The notes below the pieces were generated by a model. The model saw nothing but the letters and a program-made list of their open reading frames with translations, was not told the DNA's origin and searched no databases. 64,000 nucleotides of DNA from Crossiella equi. GTDB lineage: Bacteria > Actinomycetota > Actinomycetes > Mycobacteriales > Pseudonocardiaceae. Location: NCBI RefSeq assembly GCF_017876755.1, contig NZ_JAGIOO010000001.1, forward strand, positions 6,929,786 through 6,993,785, in the 5' to 3' direction. Both the position numbers and the translations under genes were made by a program. This document shows, in pieces, positions 49,931 to 58,854 of the stretch (the stretch's first letter is position 1; the number at the start of each line of letters is the position of its first letter).

Positions 49931-52900
49931 ATGGGCGAACGGGTGAACCGACGGCTGTTCCTGCGCCTGTCGGCGGGTGGCGCGGGTGCGGGCGCGCTGG
50001 CACTGTCGGGGGTGCAGGGCACCGCCGCCGAGGCCGGGGAGGACGCCGTGAGCGCGCTGTCGGTCGACTCGCTCACCGTGGAGGCAGCGACCAACCCGCT
50101 GGGCGTGGACGTGGCGCAACCCCGGCTGAGCTGGGTGTTGCGCACCAGTCGCAACGGCGCGACCCAGTCGGGCTACCAGGTCCAGGTCGCCACCGACCGG
50201 CACCGGCTGCTGATCGGGGAACCCGCGCACGACACCGGCCGGGTGAGTTCTCCGGACACCCTGGCCAACACCTACACCGGCCCGGCGCTCAAGCCGCGCA
50301 CCCGCTACCACTGGCGCGTCCGCGTCTGGGACGACCGGGGCCGGGCCTCGGAGTGGAGCGCCCCGGCCTGGTGGGAGACCGGCAAGCTCGCCGAACCCTG
50401 GACGGCGACCTGGGTCGGCGCGGCCGAACCCCCGCCCCCGCCGGGCTTCGACGGCGTGTCCTGGCTGGGCGGTCCGGGCTGGACCCTCTCCGGTGCCCCG
50501 GTGGGCTCCCGCTGGTTCCGCGCGGCCCTGGACCTGCCGGGCGAGGTCCGCCGCGCCCGCCTGGTGGCCACCGCCGACGACCGCCTGGCCGTGCACGTGC
50601 ACGGCGAACGCGTGCTCGCGGCCCTGGTCCCCACGAACTCCTGGCAGGCCGCACACCTGCTGGACGTCACCGAGGCCGTGCGCGCGGCCGGTACGCGTGC
50701 GGTGGTCGCGGTGGAGGTGGCCAACACCGGCGGCCCGGCGGGCCTGTTGCTGCGCCTGGTCGTCGACCTGGCCGACGGCACGACCCGCGAGCTGGGCACC
50801 GGTCCGGGCTGGCGCGCCACCGACACCGCGGCCGAGGGCTGGACCGCCCCGGGCTTCGACGACTCGGCGTGGCCGGAGGCCGCGGTGCTGACCGCCTACG
50901 GCCAGGGGCCCTGGGGCAAGTCGGTCTCGGTCCCGGCGACCCAGCTGCCCTCGCCGTTGCTGCGCAAGGACTTCCACCTGGCCAAACCGGTCACCCGGGC
51001 CCGCCTGTACGTCAGCGGCCTGGCCTACCAGGAGACCCACGTCAACGGCCGCCGGGTCAGCGACGCGGTCCTGGACCCGGGCTTCACCGGCTACGACCGC
51101 ACGGTCTTCTACACCGTGCACGACATCACCGACCTGCTCCGCCAGGGCGACAACACGGTCGGCGTGGCCCTGGGTCGCGGCTTCTGGGGCATGACCACGG
51201 TCAACGTGTGGGACTGGCACCTGGCCAAATGGCGCGGTGAGCCCCGCCTGCTGGCCGAGCTGCACGTCGACCACCCGGACGGCAGCACGACCACGATCGG
51301 CACGGGTGACGGCTGGCGCCTGGCCCCGGGCCCGACCCGCACGGACTCCCTGTACGCGGGCGAGACCTTCGACGCCCGCGAGGCCCTGCCCGGCTGGCAC
51401 ACCCCGGGCTTCACCGAAGGTCCACAGTGGACCAAGGCGGAAGCGCGCCCGGGCCCGTCCGGAACCCTGGTGGCCCAGCCGAACGAACCGATCCGCATCA
51501 CCTCCTCGGTCCGCCCGGCCCGCATCACGCAACCCCGCCCGGGCACGTACGTGGTGGACATGGGCCGCACGATGGCGGGCTGGACCAGGCTGAGCGTGCG
51601 CGCGGCGGCGGGCACCCGGATCACCCTGCTGCACGGCGAGACCCTGAACCCGGACGGCACGGTCCGCTCGGTGAACGAACACGTCAAGGACACCCGCCAG
51701 CAGCGCGACGACTACATCTGCGCGGGCACCGGCGTGGAGACCTGGGAGCCGAGGTTCAGCTACAAGGGCTTCCGCTACGTCGAGGTGACGGGCCTGCCCC
51801 GAGCCCCGCGTCCGGAGGAGGTCCTGGGCCGCCTGGTGCACAGCGACGTCCCGGACGCGAGCGAGTTCCGCTGCGCCGAGCCGATGTTCGAGCAACTCGA
51901 CACGATGATGCGCCGCACGATCGTGAACAACCTGCACAGCATCCCGACCGACACCCCCAAGTACGAGAAGAACGGCTGGACCGGCGACGCCCAGGTGGGC
52001 GCCCCGAGCATGGCCTACGCCTTCGGCATGCAACGCTTCCTGACGAAGTGGCTGGGCGACCTGGCCGACAGCACCAACACCGAGGGCCAGGTCCCGGTGA
52101 TCGTCCCGAACGGCGGCCGCTGGGGCTACCAGCAGCTCGCCCCGGCCCCGGAGTGGACCACGGTCTTCCCCTACCTGGCAAGGGAACTGCACCGCTGGTA
52201 CGGCGACCTCCGTCCGGCGCAACGCCACTGGAAGGCCCTGACGGCCTACCTGGACTGGGAACTGGCGCGCATGCGCGACGGCCTGGCCGAAACCGCCCTG
52301 GGGGACTTCCTGGCCCCGGACGCCCCCTGGGGCGTGGCCCCGGAGGACAACCGCCTGACCGCGACGGCCTACCTGTACCGGGCACTGGTCGGCACGGCGG
52401 AGCTGGCAGACCTGCTGGGCCACAAGACAACGGCCACCCGCTACCGCACGGCGGCGCAAGCGGCCAAGAACCGCGTGAACGCGGTCTTCCTCCGCGGCGG
52501 CCACTACCGCAGCGACGAGGACCAGGGTTACCGCCAGACCAGCAACGCGATCCCGCTGGCCTTCGGCCTGGTCCCGAGGGAGCAGGTCCCGATGGTGGTG
52601 GCGAGCCTGGTGGCCGACATCAAGGCCAAGGGCAACCACCTCAACACGGGGTGTCTGGGCACGAGCGTCCTCCTCCCGGTGCTGACGGCCCACGGGCACG
52701 CGGACACGGCCCACCGGATCGCCACCCAGCGCACGGAACCGAGCTGGGGCTACTGGATCGCCCAGGGCGCGGACACGATGTGGGAGATGTGGCACAAGGA
52801 CAGCCGGTCCAGGAACCACTACTTCCAGGGGACGGTCACGCAGTGGCTGTACGAGAACGTGGCTGGTCTGCGTGCTCTGTCCAATGGCTACCAGCGGTTC

Positions 52901-53152
52901 CAGGTCCGGCCGGACGCGAGGGCCGGGGTGAGCTGGGCTCGGATGAGCCTGGAGACGGTTCGTGGGAAGGCCGCGGTGTCGTGGGAGGAGACAGCCACGG
53001 GGCTGAAGGTGACCGTCGTGGTCCCGGTGGGGTCGACGGCTGAGGTGCTCCTGCCCCCGGCGGTCACCGCCCCTGAGGGGGCCGCGGTTGTGGCTCGGAG
53101 CGCCGACCTCACGACCTATGAGATCGGCTCGGGGACCTGGCAGTTCGGTTGA
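49931..53152 (+). CDS. Tat-exported GH78 alpha-L-rhamnosidase
   Basis: 1073 residues from the ATG at 49931. The N-terminus NRRLFLRLSAGGAGAGALAL is a Tat signal. A fibronectin-like domain (LSVDSLTVEAATNPLGVDVAQPRLSWVL) and two beta-sandwich domains precede the (alpha/alpha)6 barrel (about 620-970). There TPKYEKNGWTGDAQVG carries the catalytic acid region and TMWEMWHKDSRSRNHYFQGTVTQWL the second acidic region. A C-terminal beta domain follows. It releases L-rhamnose from polysaccharides or glycosides outside the cell. The rhamnose uptake and breakdown operon 4 kb downstream would use the product. Confidence 0.95.
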   Translation: MGERVNRRLFLRLSAGGAGAGALALSGVQGTAAEAGEDAVSALSVDSLTVEAATNPLGVDVAQPRLSWVLRTSRNGATQSGYQVQVATDRHRLLIGEPAHDTGRVSSPDTLANTYTGPALKPRTRYHWRVRVWDDRGRASEWSAPAWWETGKLAEPWTATWVGAAEPPPPPGFDGVSWLGGPGWTLSGAPVGSRWFRAALDLPGEVRRARLVATADDRLAVHVHGERVLAALVPTNSWQAAHLLDVTEAVRAAGTRAVVAVEVANTGGPAGLLLRLVVDLADGTTRELGTGPGWRATDTAAEGWTAPGFDDSAWPEAAVLTAYGQGPWGKSVSVPATQLPSPLLRKDFHLAKPVTRARLYVSGLAYQETHVNGRRVSDAVLDPGFTGYDRTVFYTVHDITDLLRQGDNTVGVALGRGFWGMTTVNVWDWHLAKWRGEPRLLAELHVDHPDGSTTTIGTGDGWRLAPGPTRTDSLYAGETFDAREALPGWHTPGFTEGPQWTKAEARPGPSGTLVAQPNEPIRITSSVRPARITQPRPGTYVVDMGRTMAGWTRLSVRAAAGTRITLLHGETLNPDGTVRSVNEHVKDTRQQRDDYICAGTGVETWEPRFSYKGFRYVEVTGLPRAPRPEEVLGRLVHSDVPDASEFRCAEPMFEQLDTMMRRTIVNNLHSIPTDTPKYEKNGWTGDAQVGAPSMAYAFGMQRFLTKWLGDLADSTNTEGQVPVIVPNGGRWGYQQLAPAPEWTTVFPYLARELHRWYGDLRPAQRHWKALTAYLDWELARMRDGLAETALGDFLAPDAPWGVAPEDNRLTATAYLYRALVGTAELADLLGHKTTATRYRTAAQAAKNRVNAVFLRGGHYRSDEDQGYRQTSNAIPLAFGLVPREQVPMVVASLVADIKAKGNHLNTGCLGTSVLLPVLTAHGHADTAHRIATQRTEPSWGYWIAQGADTMWEMWHKDSRSRNHYFQGTVTQWLYENVAGLRALSNGYQRFQVRPDARAGVSWARMSLETVRGKAAVSWEETATGLKVTVVVPVGSTAEVLLPPAVTAPEGAAVVARSADLTTYEIGSGTWQFG

Positions 53153-53183
53153 TTGGCTGCGCAGGCCGAAAATCACAAGCCCG

Positions 53184-53837
53184 TCACCGCACGACCGCGA
53201 GTACGAACCCGTCATACCCCTTCGCCCCAACGGTTTGCACCGCGGTGGCGTCGATTCGGGGCTCCGCCGCGAGCACCTCGAACATCCGCCTGGCCCCCAC
53301 GACCCGCTCGTCCTCGGCCCCGGGATCCGCGACCGCCCCACCCCGGACCACGTTGTCCACGACGATCGTGGTCCCCGGCCGGGACAACGGCAGCACAGCG
53401 CGCACGTACGCGGCCAGGTTCACCTTGTCCGCATCGATGAACACGAAGTCGAACTCCCCGTCCACCGACTTCAAGGTCTCCAACGCGGGCCCGACCCGGA
53501 TGTCCACGACCTCCGCGCCGAACCCGGCCCGGTCCAGGTTCCCCCGGGCGACGTCCGCGTGCTTCCGCTCGTACTCCAACGTCACCAACCGCCCCCCGGC
53601 GGGCAGCGCCCGCGCAAGCCAGATGGTGCTGTACCCGCCCAGCGTGCCGATCTCCAGGATCCGCCGGGCCCCGGCGAGCCGGGCCAGCAGGTGCAGCATC
53701 TTCCCCTGGTTCGCGGCGACGGCGATCTGTGGCAGACCGGCCGCGTCCGAGTCGGCGAGCGCGGCGTCCAGTACCGGGTCTGGCGCGATCAGCGCGTCGG
53801 CCAGGTACCGGTCGACCAGTTCCCACGTCTCGCTCAC
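53184..53837 (-). CDS. Class I SAM-dependent O-methyltransferase
   Basis: 217 residues, GTG start. The caffeoyl-CoA/catechol O-methyltransferase fold is shown by ILEIGTLGGYSTIWLARALP (motif I), LVTLEYERKHADVARGNLDRAG, and FDFVFIDADKVNLAAYVRAVLPL followed by TTIVVDNVVRGG, with the acidic metal-binding residues. Members methylate catechol-type hydroxyls. The gene lies 3 bases after the ABC ATPase gene on the same strand, suggesting one transcript with the amino-acid transporter, though no functional link is evident. Confidence 0.92.
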   Translation of the reverse strand: MSETWELVDRYLADALIAPDPVLDAALADSDAAGLPQIAVAANQGKMLHLLARLAGARRILEIGTLGGYSTIWLARALPAGGRLVTLEYERKHADVARGNLDRAGFGAEVVDIRVGPALETLKSVDGEFDFVFIDADKVNLAAYVRAVLPLSRPGTTIVVDNVVRGGAVADPGAEDERVVGARRMFEVLAAEPRIDATAVQTVGAKGYDGFVLAVVR

Positions 53838-53840
53838 CGG

Positions 53841-54605
53841 CTACACCTCCAGGATCTGCTTGAGGAAACGCTTCGTGCGGTCCTCGCGGGGGTCCTCGAT
53901 CACCCGTGCGCCCTCACCCTGCTCCAGGATCACGCCGCCGTCCAGGAACAGCACCTGATCGGCGACCTGGGCCGCGAAGCGGATCGCGTGGGTGACGATC
54001 ACCGTGGTCCAGCCCGAGGCGGCCAGGTCCTTGATCACGGCGAGGACCTCGCCGACGAGCTCCGGGTCCAGGGCCGAGGTGGGTTCGTCGAAGAGCACCA
54101 CCTTGGGTTTCAGCGCCAGGGCCCGTGCGATGCCCACGCGCTGCTGCTGGCCGCCGGAGAGCTGGAACGGGTAGGCGTCCACCCGGTCGGCCAGGCCCAC
54201 CTGGTCCAGCAGTGCCTTCGCCTCCGCCTCCGCTTTCTCACGTGGGCGGCCCTGCGCGATCACCGGGCCCTCGATCACGTTCTCCAGCACCGTCTTGTGC
54301 GGGAACAGGTTGTGCGACTGGAAGACCATGCCGCTCTGGGCCCGCAGGCGGGCGCTCTCCCGCCGCCCGGCCTTGCCCCGCGGCAGCGTGGCGAAGTCCA
54401 CCGACACGTCGTCGATGCGCACCACGCCCCGTTCCGGGGTCTCCAGCACGTTCAGCGAGCGCAGCAGCGTGGTCTTGCCCGAACCGGAGGGGCCCAGCAG
54501 CACCGTCGAGGTGCCCGGCCGGGCGGCGAAGTCGACGCCCCGCAGCACCTGGTGCTCCCCGAAGGCCTTCGCCAGGCCGTCCACCTGGATGCAGATCTCA
54601 GTCAT
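53841..54605 (-). CDS. Polar amino-acid ABC transporter, ATP-binding protein
   Basis: 254 residues. Walker A GPSGSGKTT (about 39-47), Q-loop FQSHNLFPHKTV, signature LSGGQQQRV, Walker B VVLFDEPTSALDP and the switch His in VTHAIRF are all intact. The sequence fits the GlnQ/TcyN group (cystine, glutamine, arginine transporters). The ATG overlaps the stop of the fused binding-protein/permease gene by 4 bases, so the two gene products form one importer. Confidence 0.95.
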   Translation of the reverse strand: MTEICIQVDGLAKAFGEHQVLRGVDFAARPGTSTVLLGPSGSGKTTLLRSLNVLETPERGVVRIDDVSVDFATLPRGKAGRRESARLRAQSGMVFQSHNLFPHKTVLENVIEGPVIAQGRPREKAEAEAKALLDQVGLADRVDAYPFQLSGGQQQRVGIARALALKPKVVLFDEPTSALDPELVGEVLAVIKDLAASGWTTVIVTHAIRFAAQVADQVLFLDGGVILEQGEGARVIEDPREDRTKRFLKQILEV

Positions 54606-56071
54606 GCCGCCACATACCTGTTCAGTCGGGTCTCCAGGCGCTTCTGCGCCGCGGACAGGCCCACGCAGACCAACCAGTAGTACAGCCCCGCGAAGGAGTA
54701 CAGCGCCAGGAACTCGTTGCTCTCCGCCGCGGCCAGCTGCGACTCGCGGAACAGCTCCGTCAGCAGCACCACCGAGCCCAGTGAGGTGTCCTTGACCAGG
54801 GACAGCAGTGTGTTCGACAGCGGCGGTACCGCGGTGCGCGCCGCCTGCGGCAGCACGATGCGCCGCAACGTCTTCGGGTAGTCCAGGCCGATCGTCGCGG
54901 CGGCCTCGAACTGGCCCTTCGGCACCGACAGGATCGCCGAGCGGATCACCTCCGCCGCGTACCCGGCCACGTTCAGGCTGAACGCCACCACCGCGGCGGT
55001 GAACGGCGGGAACTTCAGGCCCAGCTGCGGCAGGCCGTAGAAGACGATGAACAGCTGCAACAGCAGCGGGGTGCCGCGGATGACCGAGATGAACGCCCGC
55101 GCCAGGCCCGACAGCACCCGGTAGGCCGAGATCCGCGCCAGGGCCACCAGCAGTGCCAGCACCAGGCCGATCGCGAAGCTCAGCGCGGTCAACGGGATCG
55201 TCACTTTGACCAGGCCCACGAACATCGGCCACGCGGTGTCGGCCAGCACCTGTGCCGTGCCGCGCGCGGCACGGCCCTGCGACAGGTCCGCCTGGCCGCC
55301 GTCCGGCACCGACACGTCCGCCTTGAAGTACTTCTCCGAGATCCGCTTGAGCGTGCCGTCGGCCTTCAGGGCGGTCAGCGCCTGGTTGGCCTGGGCCAGC
55401 AGCGCCTCGTCGGCCTTGCGGAAGGTCAGCACCTGCTCGCTGCCCTGCGCGCCGGTGTTCGCCGCGATCTCCACGTCCTGGGAACCGGTGCTCGCCAGGT
55501 AGTCCAGGACGGCGATGTTGTCGTTGACGATCGCGTCCACCCGGCCCTGCGTGAGCAGCGCCGCGGCCTGCGCGAAGCCCTCCACCGCCTCGACCTTCGC
55601 CCCGGCCTCGCGGGCGATCTTGCCCCAGTTGGAGGTCGCCGACTGCGCGGTGGTCTTGCCCGGCAGATCGGCCAGGGACTTGATCCGCTCGTCGCCCGTG
55701 CGCCGCACCACCACACCGCGCGAGTAGGTGTAGGTGCTGGACAACCCGTACTTGGCGCGCCGCTCGTCATTGGCCGAGACCTGGTTGGCGATCACGTCCA
55801 GCCGGTTCGCGTCCAGTGCGGGGAAGACCGCGTCCCACTGCGTCTCGACGAACTCCAGCCGCCAGCCCGCCTTGTCCGCGACCGCCTTCACGACCTCGAT
55901 GTCGTAGCCGGTCAGCTGCTGCGAGGCCGGGTCGTGGAAGGAGAACGGCGGGTAGGTCCCCTCGGTGCCGACCCGGACCACGCGCGGCTCGGCGGGTTGC
56001 GCCGAGGCGGTCGCGGGCAGGCCGAGCGCCAGCAACAGGAGCAGCACCGCGCCCCTGAGCACGTGTCGCAC
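54602..56071 (-). CDS. Fused substrate-binding protein and permease of a polar amino-acid ABC importer
   Basis: 489 residues from the GTG at 56071 (GGGAG 5 bases upstream). Signal peptide (LRGAVLLLLLALGLPATASA), then a family-3 solute-binding domain (about 28-255; VGTEGTYPPFSFHDPASQQLTGYDIEVVKAVADKAGW). After a short linker, a HisM/GlnP-type permease (about 275-489) with helices and the ATPase-contact motif EAAATIGLDYPKTLRRIVLPQAAR follows. Binding protein and channel in one chain give a tethered receptor. This fusion is known in some Gram-positive glutamine/cystine importers but is less usual in actinomycetes. The substrate is probably cystine or a polar amino acid. Confidence 0.94.
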   Translation of the reverse strand: MRHVLRGAVLLLLLALGLPATASAQPAEPRVVRVGTEGTYPPFSFHDPASQQLTGYDIEVVKAVADKAGWRLEFVETQWDAVFPALDANRLDVIANQVSANDERRAKYGLSSTYTYSRGVVVRRTGDERIKSLADLPGKTTAQSATSNWGKIAREAGAKVEAVEGFAQAAALLTQGRVDAIVNDNIAVLDYLASTGSQDVEIAANTGAQGSEQVLTFRKADEALLAQANQALTALKADGTLKRISEKYFKADVSVPDGGQADLSQGRAARGTAQVLADTAWPMFVGLVKVTIPLTALSFAIGLVLALLVALARISAYRVLSGLARAFISVIRGTPLLLQLFIVFYGLPQLGLKFPPFTAAVVAFSLNVAGYAAEVIRSAILSVPKGQFEAAATIGLDYPKTLRRIVLPQAARTAVPPLSNTLLSLVKDTSLGSVVLLTELFRESQLAAAESNEFLALYSFAGLYYWLVCVGLSAAQKRLETRLNRYVAA

Positions 56072-56132
56072 AGCGACTCCCTCGTTTTCGACCAGGTGCC
56101 CGGAAACGGCACCGTGCCGCGAGACTAGTGCG

Positions 56133-56153
56133 CCCGGCCAGCACCCCGCCGGG
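56133..56153 (-). terminator. Weak hairpin after the LacI-type regulator gene
   Basis: CCCGGC and GCCGGG arms around a 9-base loop, downstream of the regulator stop on the minus strand. Short, with no U-run. Confidence 0.35.
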
Positions 56154-56160
56154 TGATCCA

Positions 56161-57162
56161 CTATGTGGACTCCCGCACCACCAGCTCGGGGGTGAAGTAC
56201 ACCTGCTGGTGCTCGTGCTGGGTCGGGCTCAGCGTCTCCGCGATCACCAGCTGTGCCGCGGTCCGCCCGATCAGGTGGCGCGGCTGGTGCACGGAGGTCA
56301 GCGGCACCGCCGCCGCGGCCGCGAAGTCGATGTCGTCGTAGCCGACGATCGCCATCTCCTGCGGCACCCGCACCCCGGTGCGCACCATCGCCTGCAGCAC
56401 ACCCAGCGCCAGCAGGTCGTTGGCGCAGAACACCGCGGTCGGCCTCGGCTCGCTGGCCAGCAGCGACAGGCCCGCGCGCAGCCCGGCGGCCACGGTCAGC
56501 GAGGGCACCTCGAACACCACCAGCTCCGCGTCCACCCCCGAGTCCTTGAGCGCGGACTCCGCGCCCTGGCGGCGTTCGGCGGCCTGCCGCACGTGCGGGG
56601 CGCCGGTGACCATGGCCAGCCGCCGGTGCCCGCGCTCCAGCAGGTGCGCCACCGCGAGGTGCCCGCCGGTGTGGTCGTCCACCGTCACCGCGCACACCTC
56701 GGTGGCCGTGGCCGGGTGGTCGAGCAGCACCACGGACACCCCCCGGTCCTGGAGGCGGCGGATCTCGGTCAGGCTGTCACGGCAAGGGGTGATCAGCACC
56801 CCGTGCACCCGCTGCTGCGCCAGCACCTCCAGGTGCCGGTGCTCGCGGTCGGGGGAGGAGTCGCTGTTGCACAGGATCACCGAGTGCCCGGCCTCGGTGG
56901 CCGCCTCCTCGACCCCGCGCGCCACGTCGGTGAAGAACGGGTTGCCCACGTCCAGCACGACCAGGCCGATGGTGCGGCCGGTGCCCGAGCGCAGCTGCCG
57001 CGCCGACTCGTTGCGCACGAAGCCCAGCTCGGTCATGGCCGCGAGCACGCGCTCCCGGGTGCGCGGGGCCACGCGGTCCGGGGAGTTGAGGACGTTGGAC
57101 ACCGTGCCGAGCGAGACTCCGGCCAGTTCGGCCACCTCGCGCACGCTCACCGACGGCGCCAT
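56161..57162 (-). CDS. LacI-family regulator of the rhamnose operon
   Basis: 333 residues. The N-terminal HTH VSVREVAELAGVSLGTVSNVLNSPDRVAPRTRERVLAAM is followed by a periplasmic-binding-protein-like effector domain (TIGLVVLDVGNPFFTDVARGVEEAA; FCANDLLALGVLQAM; IVGYDDIDFAAAAAVPLTSVHQP). It is divergent from the rhamnose ABC genes, and a canonical LacI operator lies in the shared upstream region, so it should repress them until rhamnose or a catabolite binds. ATG start with GGAGGG 4 bases upstream. Confidence 0.93.
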   Translation of the reverse strand: MAPSVSVREVAELAGVSLGTVSNVLNSPDRVAPRTRERVLAAMTELGFVRNESARQLRSGTGRTIGLVVLDVGNPFFTDVARGVEEAATEAGHSVILCNSDSSPDREHRHLEVLAQQRVHGVLITPCRDSLTEIRRLQDRGVSVVLLDHPATATEVCAVTVDDHTGGHLAVAHLLERGHRRLAMVTGAPHVRQAAERRQGAESALKDSGVDAELVVFEVPSLTVAAGLRAGLSLLASEPRPTAVFCANDLLALGVLQAMVRTGVRVPQEMAIVGYDDIDFAAAAAVPLTSVHQPRHLIGRTAAQLVIAETLSPTQHEHQQVYFTPELVVREST

Positions 57163-57222
57163 TCGCCCTCCGTCCTTGACAGGTGGGAGCCAATCCTCCC
57201 AAACTGGGCGCCAGCTTACGAT

Positions 57223-57234
57223 TGAAACGTTTCA
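57223..57234 (+). promoter_or_regulatory. LacI-type operator in front of the rhamnose operon
   Basis: TGAAACGTTTCA is a perfect 12-base palindrome centred on CG, the standard site form of LacI-family proteins. It is 61 bases from the regulator start and 67 bases from the first operon gene, so it can control both directions. Confidence 0.85.
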
Positions 57235-57300
57235 TTGCGACCGGGACCGGCCACTGGACCGCCGGATCAGGTGACAGCCGCCAAGCAAGGGAGCAGCTGG

Positions 57301-58854
57301 GTGACAGTGCCGTCCACCCCCGCGCCGCCCGACCCGATGCCGCCCGAACCGCCACCGCCCGACCCCGTGCTCGCCCTGAACGACGTCAGCAAGCGCTTCG
57401 GCGCGGTCCGCGCGCTGACCGGGGTCTCCCTGGCCCTGCGCCCCGGCCGGGCGCACGCGCTGCTGGGCGAGAACGGCGCGGGCAAGTCCACGCTGATCAA
57501 CGTGCTGGGCGGCGTGCACCGCCCGGACCAGGGCGAACTGCTGGTGGATGGCCGGGCGACGGTCCTGGACGGCCCGGCGGCGGCCCGCGCGGAGGGCATC
57601 GCGGTGATCCACCAGGAGCCCGCCCTCTTCCCGGACCTCTCCCTGGCCGAGAACGTCTTCATGGGCCGCCAGCCACTCCGCGCGGCCCGCCACATCGACG
57701 TCGCCGCCCTGCACCGGGCCACCCGCGCCCTGTTCGACCGCCTGGGCGTCCCCCTGGACCCGGCCCGTCCGGCACGCGGCCTGTCCATCGCGGACCAGCA
57801 GGTGGTGGAGATCGCCAAGGCGCTCTCGATGGACGCCCGGGTCCTGGTGATGGACGAACCGACCGCGGCCCTCACCCCGGCCGAGGTGTCCCGCCTGTTC
57901 ACGGTCTCCCGCGCCCTGCTGGCCCAGGACGTGGCCCTGCTCTTCGTCTCACACCGCCTGGACGAGGTCTTCGACCTGTGCCAGGACGCGACGGTCCTCC
58001 GCGACGGCGCCCACGTCTGGTCGGGCCCCCTGCGCGGCCAGACCCAGGCGGACCTGGTCCGCCGGATGGTCGGCCGCGAACTGGCCGCCGCGGTCTCGTC
58101 AGCGGACAACGTTGTCGGCGCCCCGGTCCTGGAGGTCCGGCGCCTGACCCGCGAAGGCGTCTTCACCGACATCACCCTCACCCTGCACAAGGGCGAGATC
58201 CTGGGCCTGGCGGGCCTGGTCGGCGCGGGCCGCAGCGAGGTGGCACGAGCGATCTTCGGCATCGACACCTACGACGCGGGCACGATCACCCTGCACGGCC
58301 ACCCGCTCCGCCCGGGCTCCCCGAACGCGGCGATGACCGGCGGCATCGGCCTGGTGCCGGAAGACCGCCGCCAACAGGGCCTGGTCCTCTCGGCCTCGAT
58401 CCAGCGCAACGTGGCCCTCCCGTCCCTGGCCACCCTGAGCACGGCGGGCCTGCTGCGCACCCGCTCGGAACACACCCTGGCCCAGGACTGGGCCCAACGC
58501 CTGCGCCTGAAGTTCGCCCACCTCACGGATCCGGTGGGCCGCCTCTCGGGCGGCAACCAGCAGAAGGTCGTCCTGGCCAAATGGCTGGCCCGAAACCCCT
58601 CGGTCCTCCTCGTCGACGAACCGACCCGGGGCATCGACGTGGGCGCCAAAGCCGAAGTCCACCGCCTGCTGACCGAGCTCGCCGCCCGGGGCGTGGCGAT
58701 CCTGCTGATCTCCTCGGAGCTCCCCGAGGTCCTGGCCCTGTCCCACCGGATCCTGGTCATGCGCGAGGGCCGCCTCACCGCCGAGCTCAGCCGGACCGAG
58801 GCCACGGAGGAAGCGGTGGCCCTGGCCGCGACCGGCGCGGCGGTGACCGGATGA
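57301..58854 (+). CDS. rhaT: L-rhamnose ABC transporter, double ATP-binding protein
   Basis: 517 residues from the GTG at 57301, 7 bases after AAGGGAG. A short proline-rich lead (PDPMPPEPPPPDP) precedes two ATPase cassettes of the sugar CUT2 class. In the first: GENGAGKST, LSIADQQVVEIAKAL, VLVMDEPTAALT. In the second: LVGAGRSEVARAIFG, LSGGNQQKVVLAKWLA, VLLVDEPTRGIDVG. The degenerate second Walker A (GLVGAGRSE) is normal for this class. It energises the two permeases that follow. First gene of the operon. Confidence 0.93.
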   Translation: MTVPSTPAPPDPMPPEPPPPDPVLALNDVSKRFGAVRALTGVSLALRPGRAHALLGENGAGKSTLINVLGGVHRPDQGELLVDGRATVLDGPAAARAEGIAVIHQEPALFPDLSLAENVFMGRQPLRAARHIDVAALHRATRALFDRLGVPLDPARPARGLSIADQQVVEIAKALSMDARVLVMDEPTAALTPAEVSRLFTVSRALLAQDVALLFVSHRLDEVFDLCQDATVLRDGAHVWSGPLRGQTQADLVRRMVGRELAAAVSSADNVVGAPVLEVRRLTREGVFTDITLTLHKGEILGLAGLVGAGRSEVARAIFGIDTYDAGTITLHGHPLRPGSPNAAMTGGIGLVPEDRRQQGLVLSASIQRNVALPSLATLSTAGLLRTRSEHTLAQDWAQRLRLKFAHLTDPVGRLSGGNQQKVVLAKWLARNPSVLLVDEPTRGIDVGAKAEVHRLLTELAARGVAILLISSELPEVLALSHRILVMREGRLTAELSRTEATEEAVALAATGAAVTG

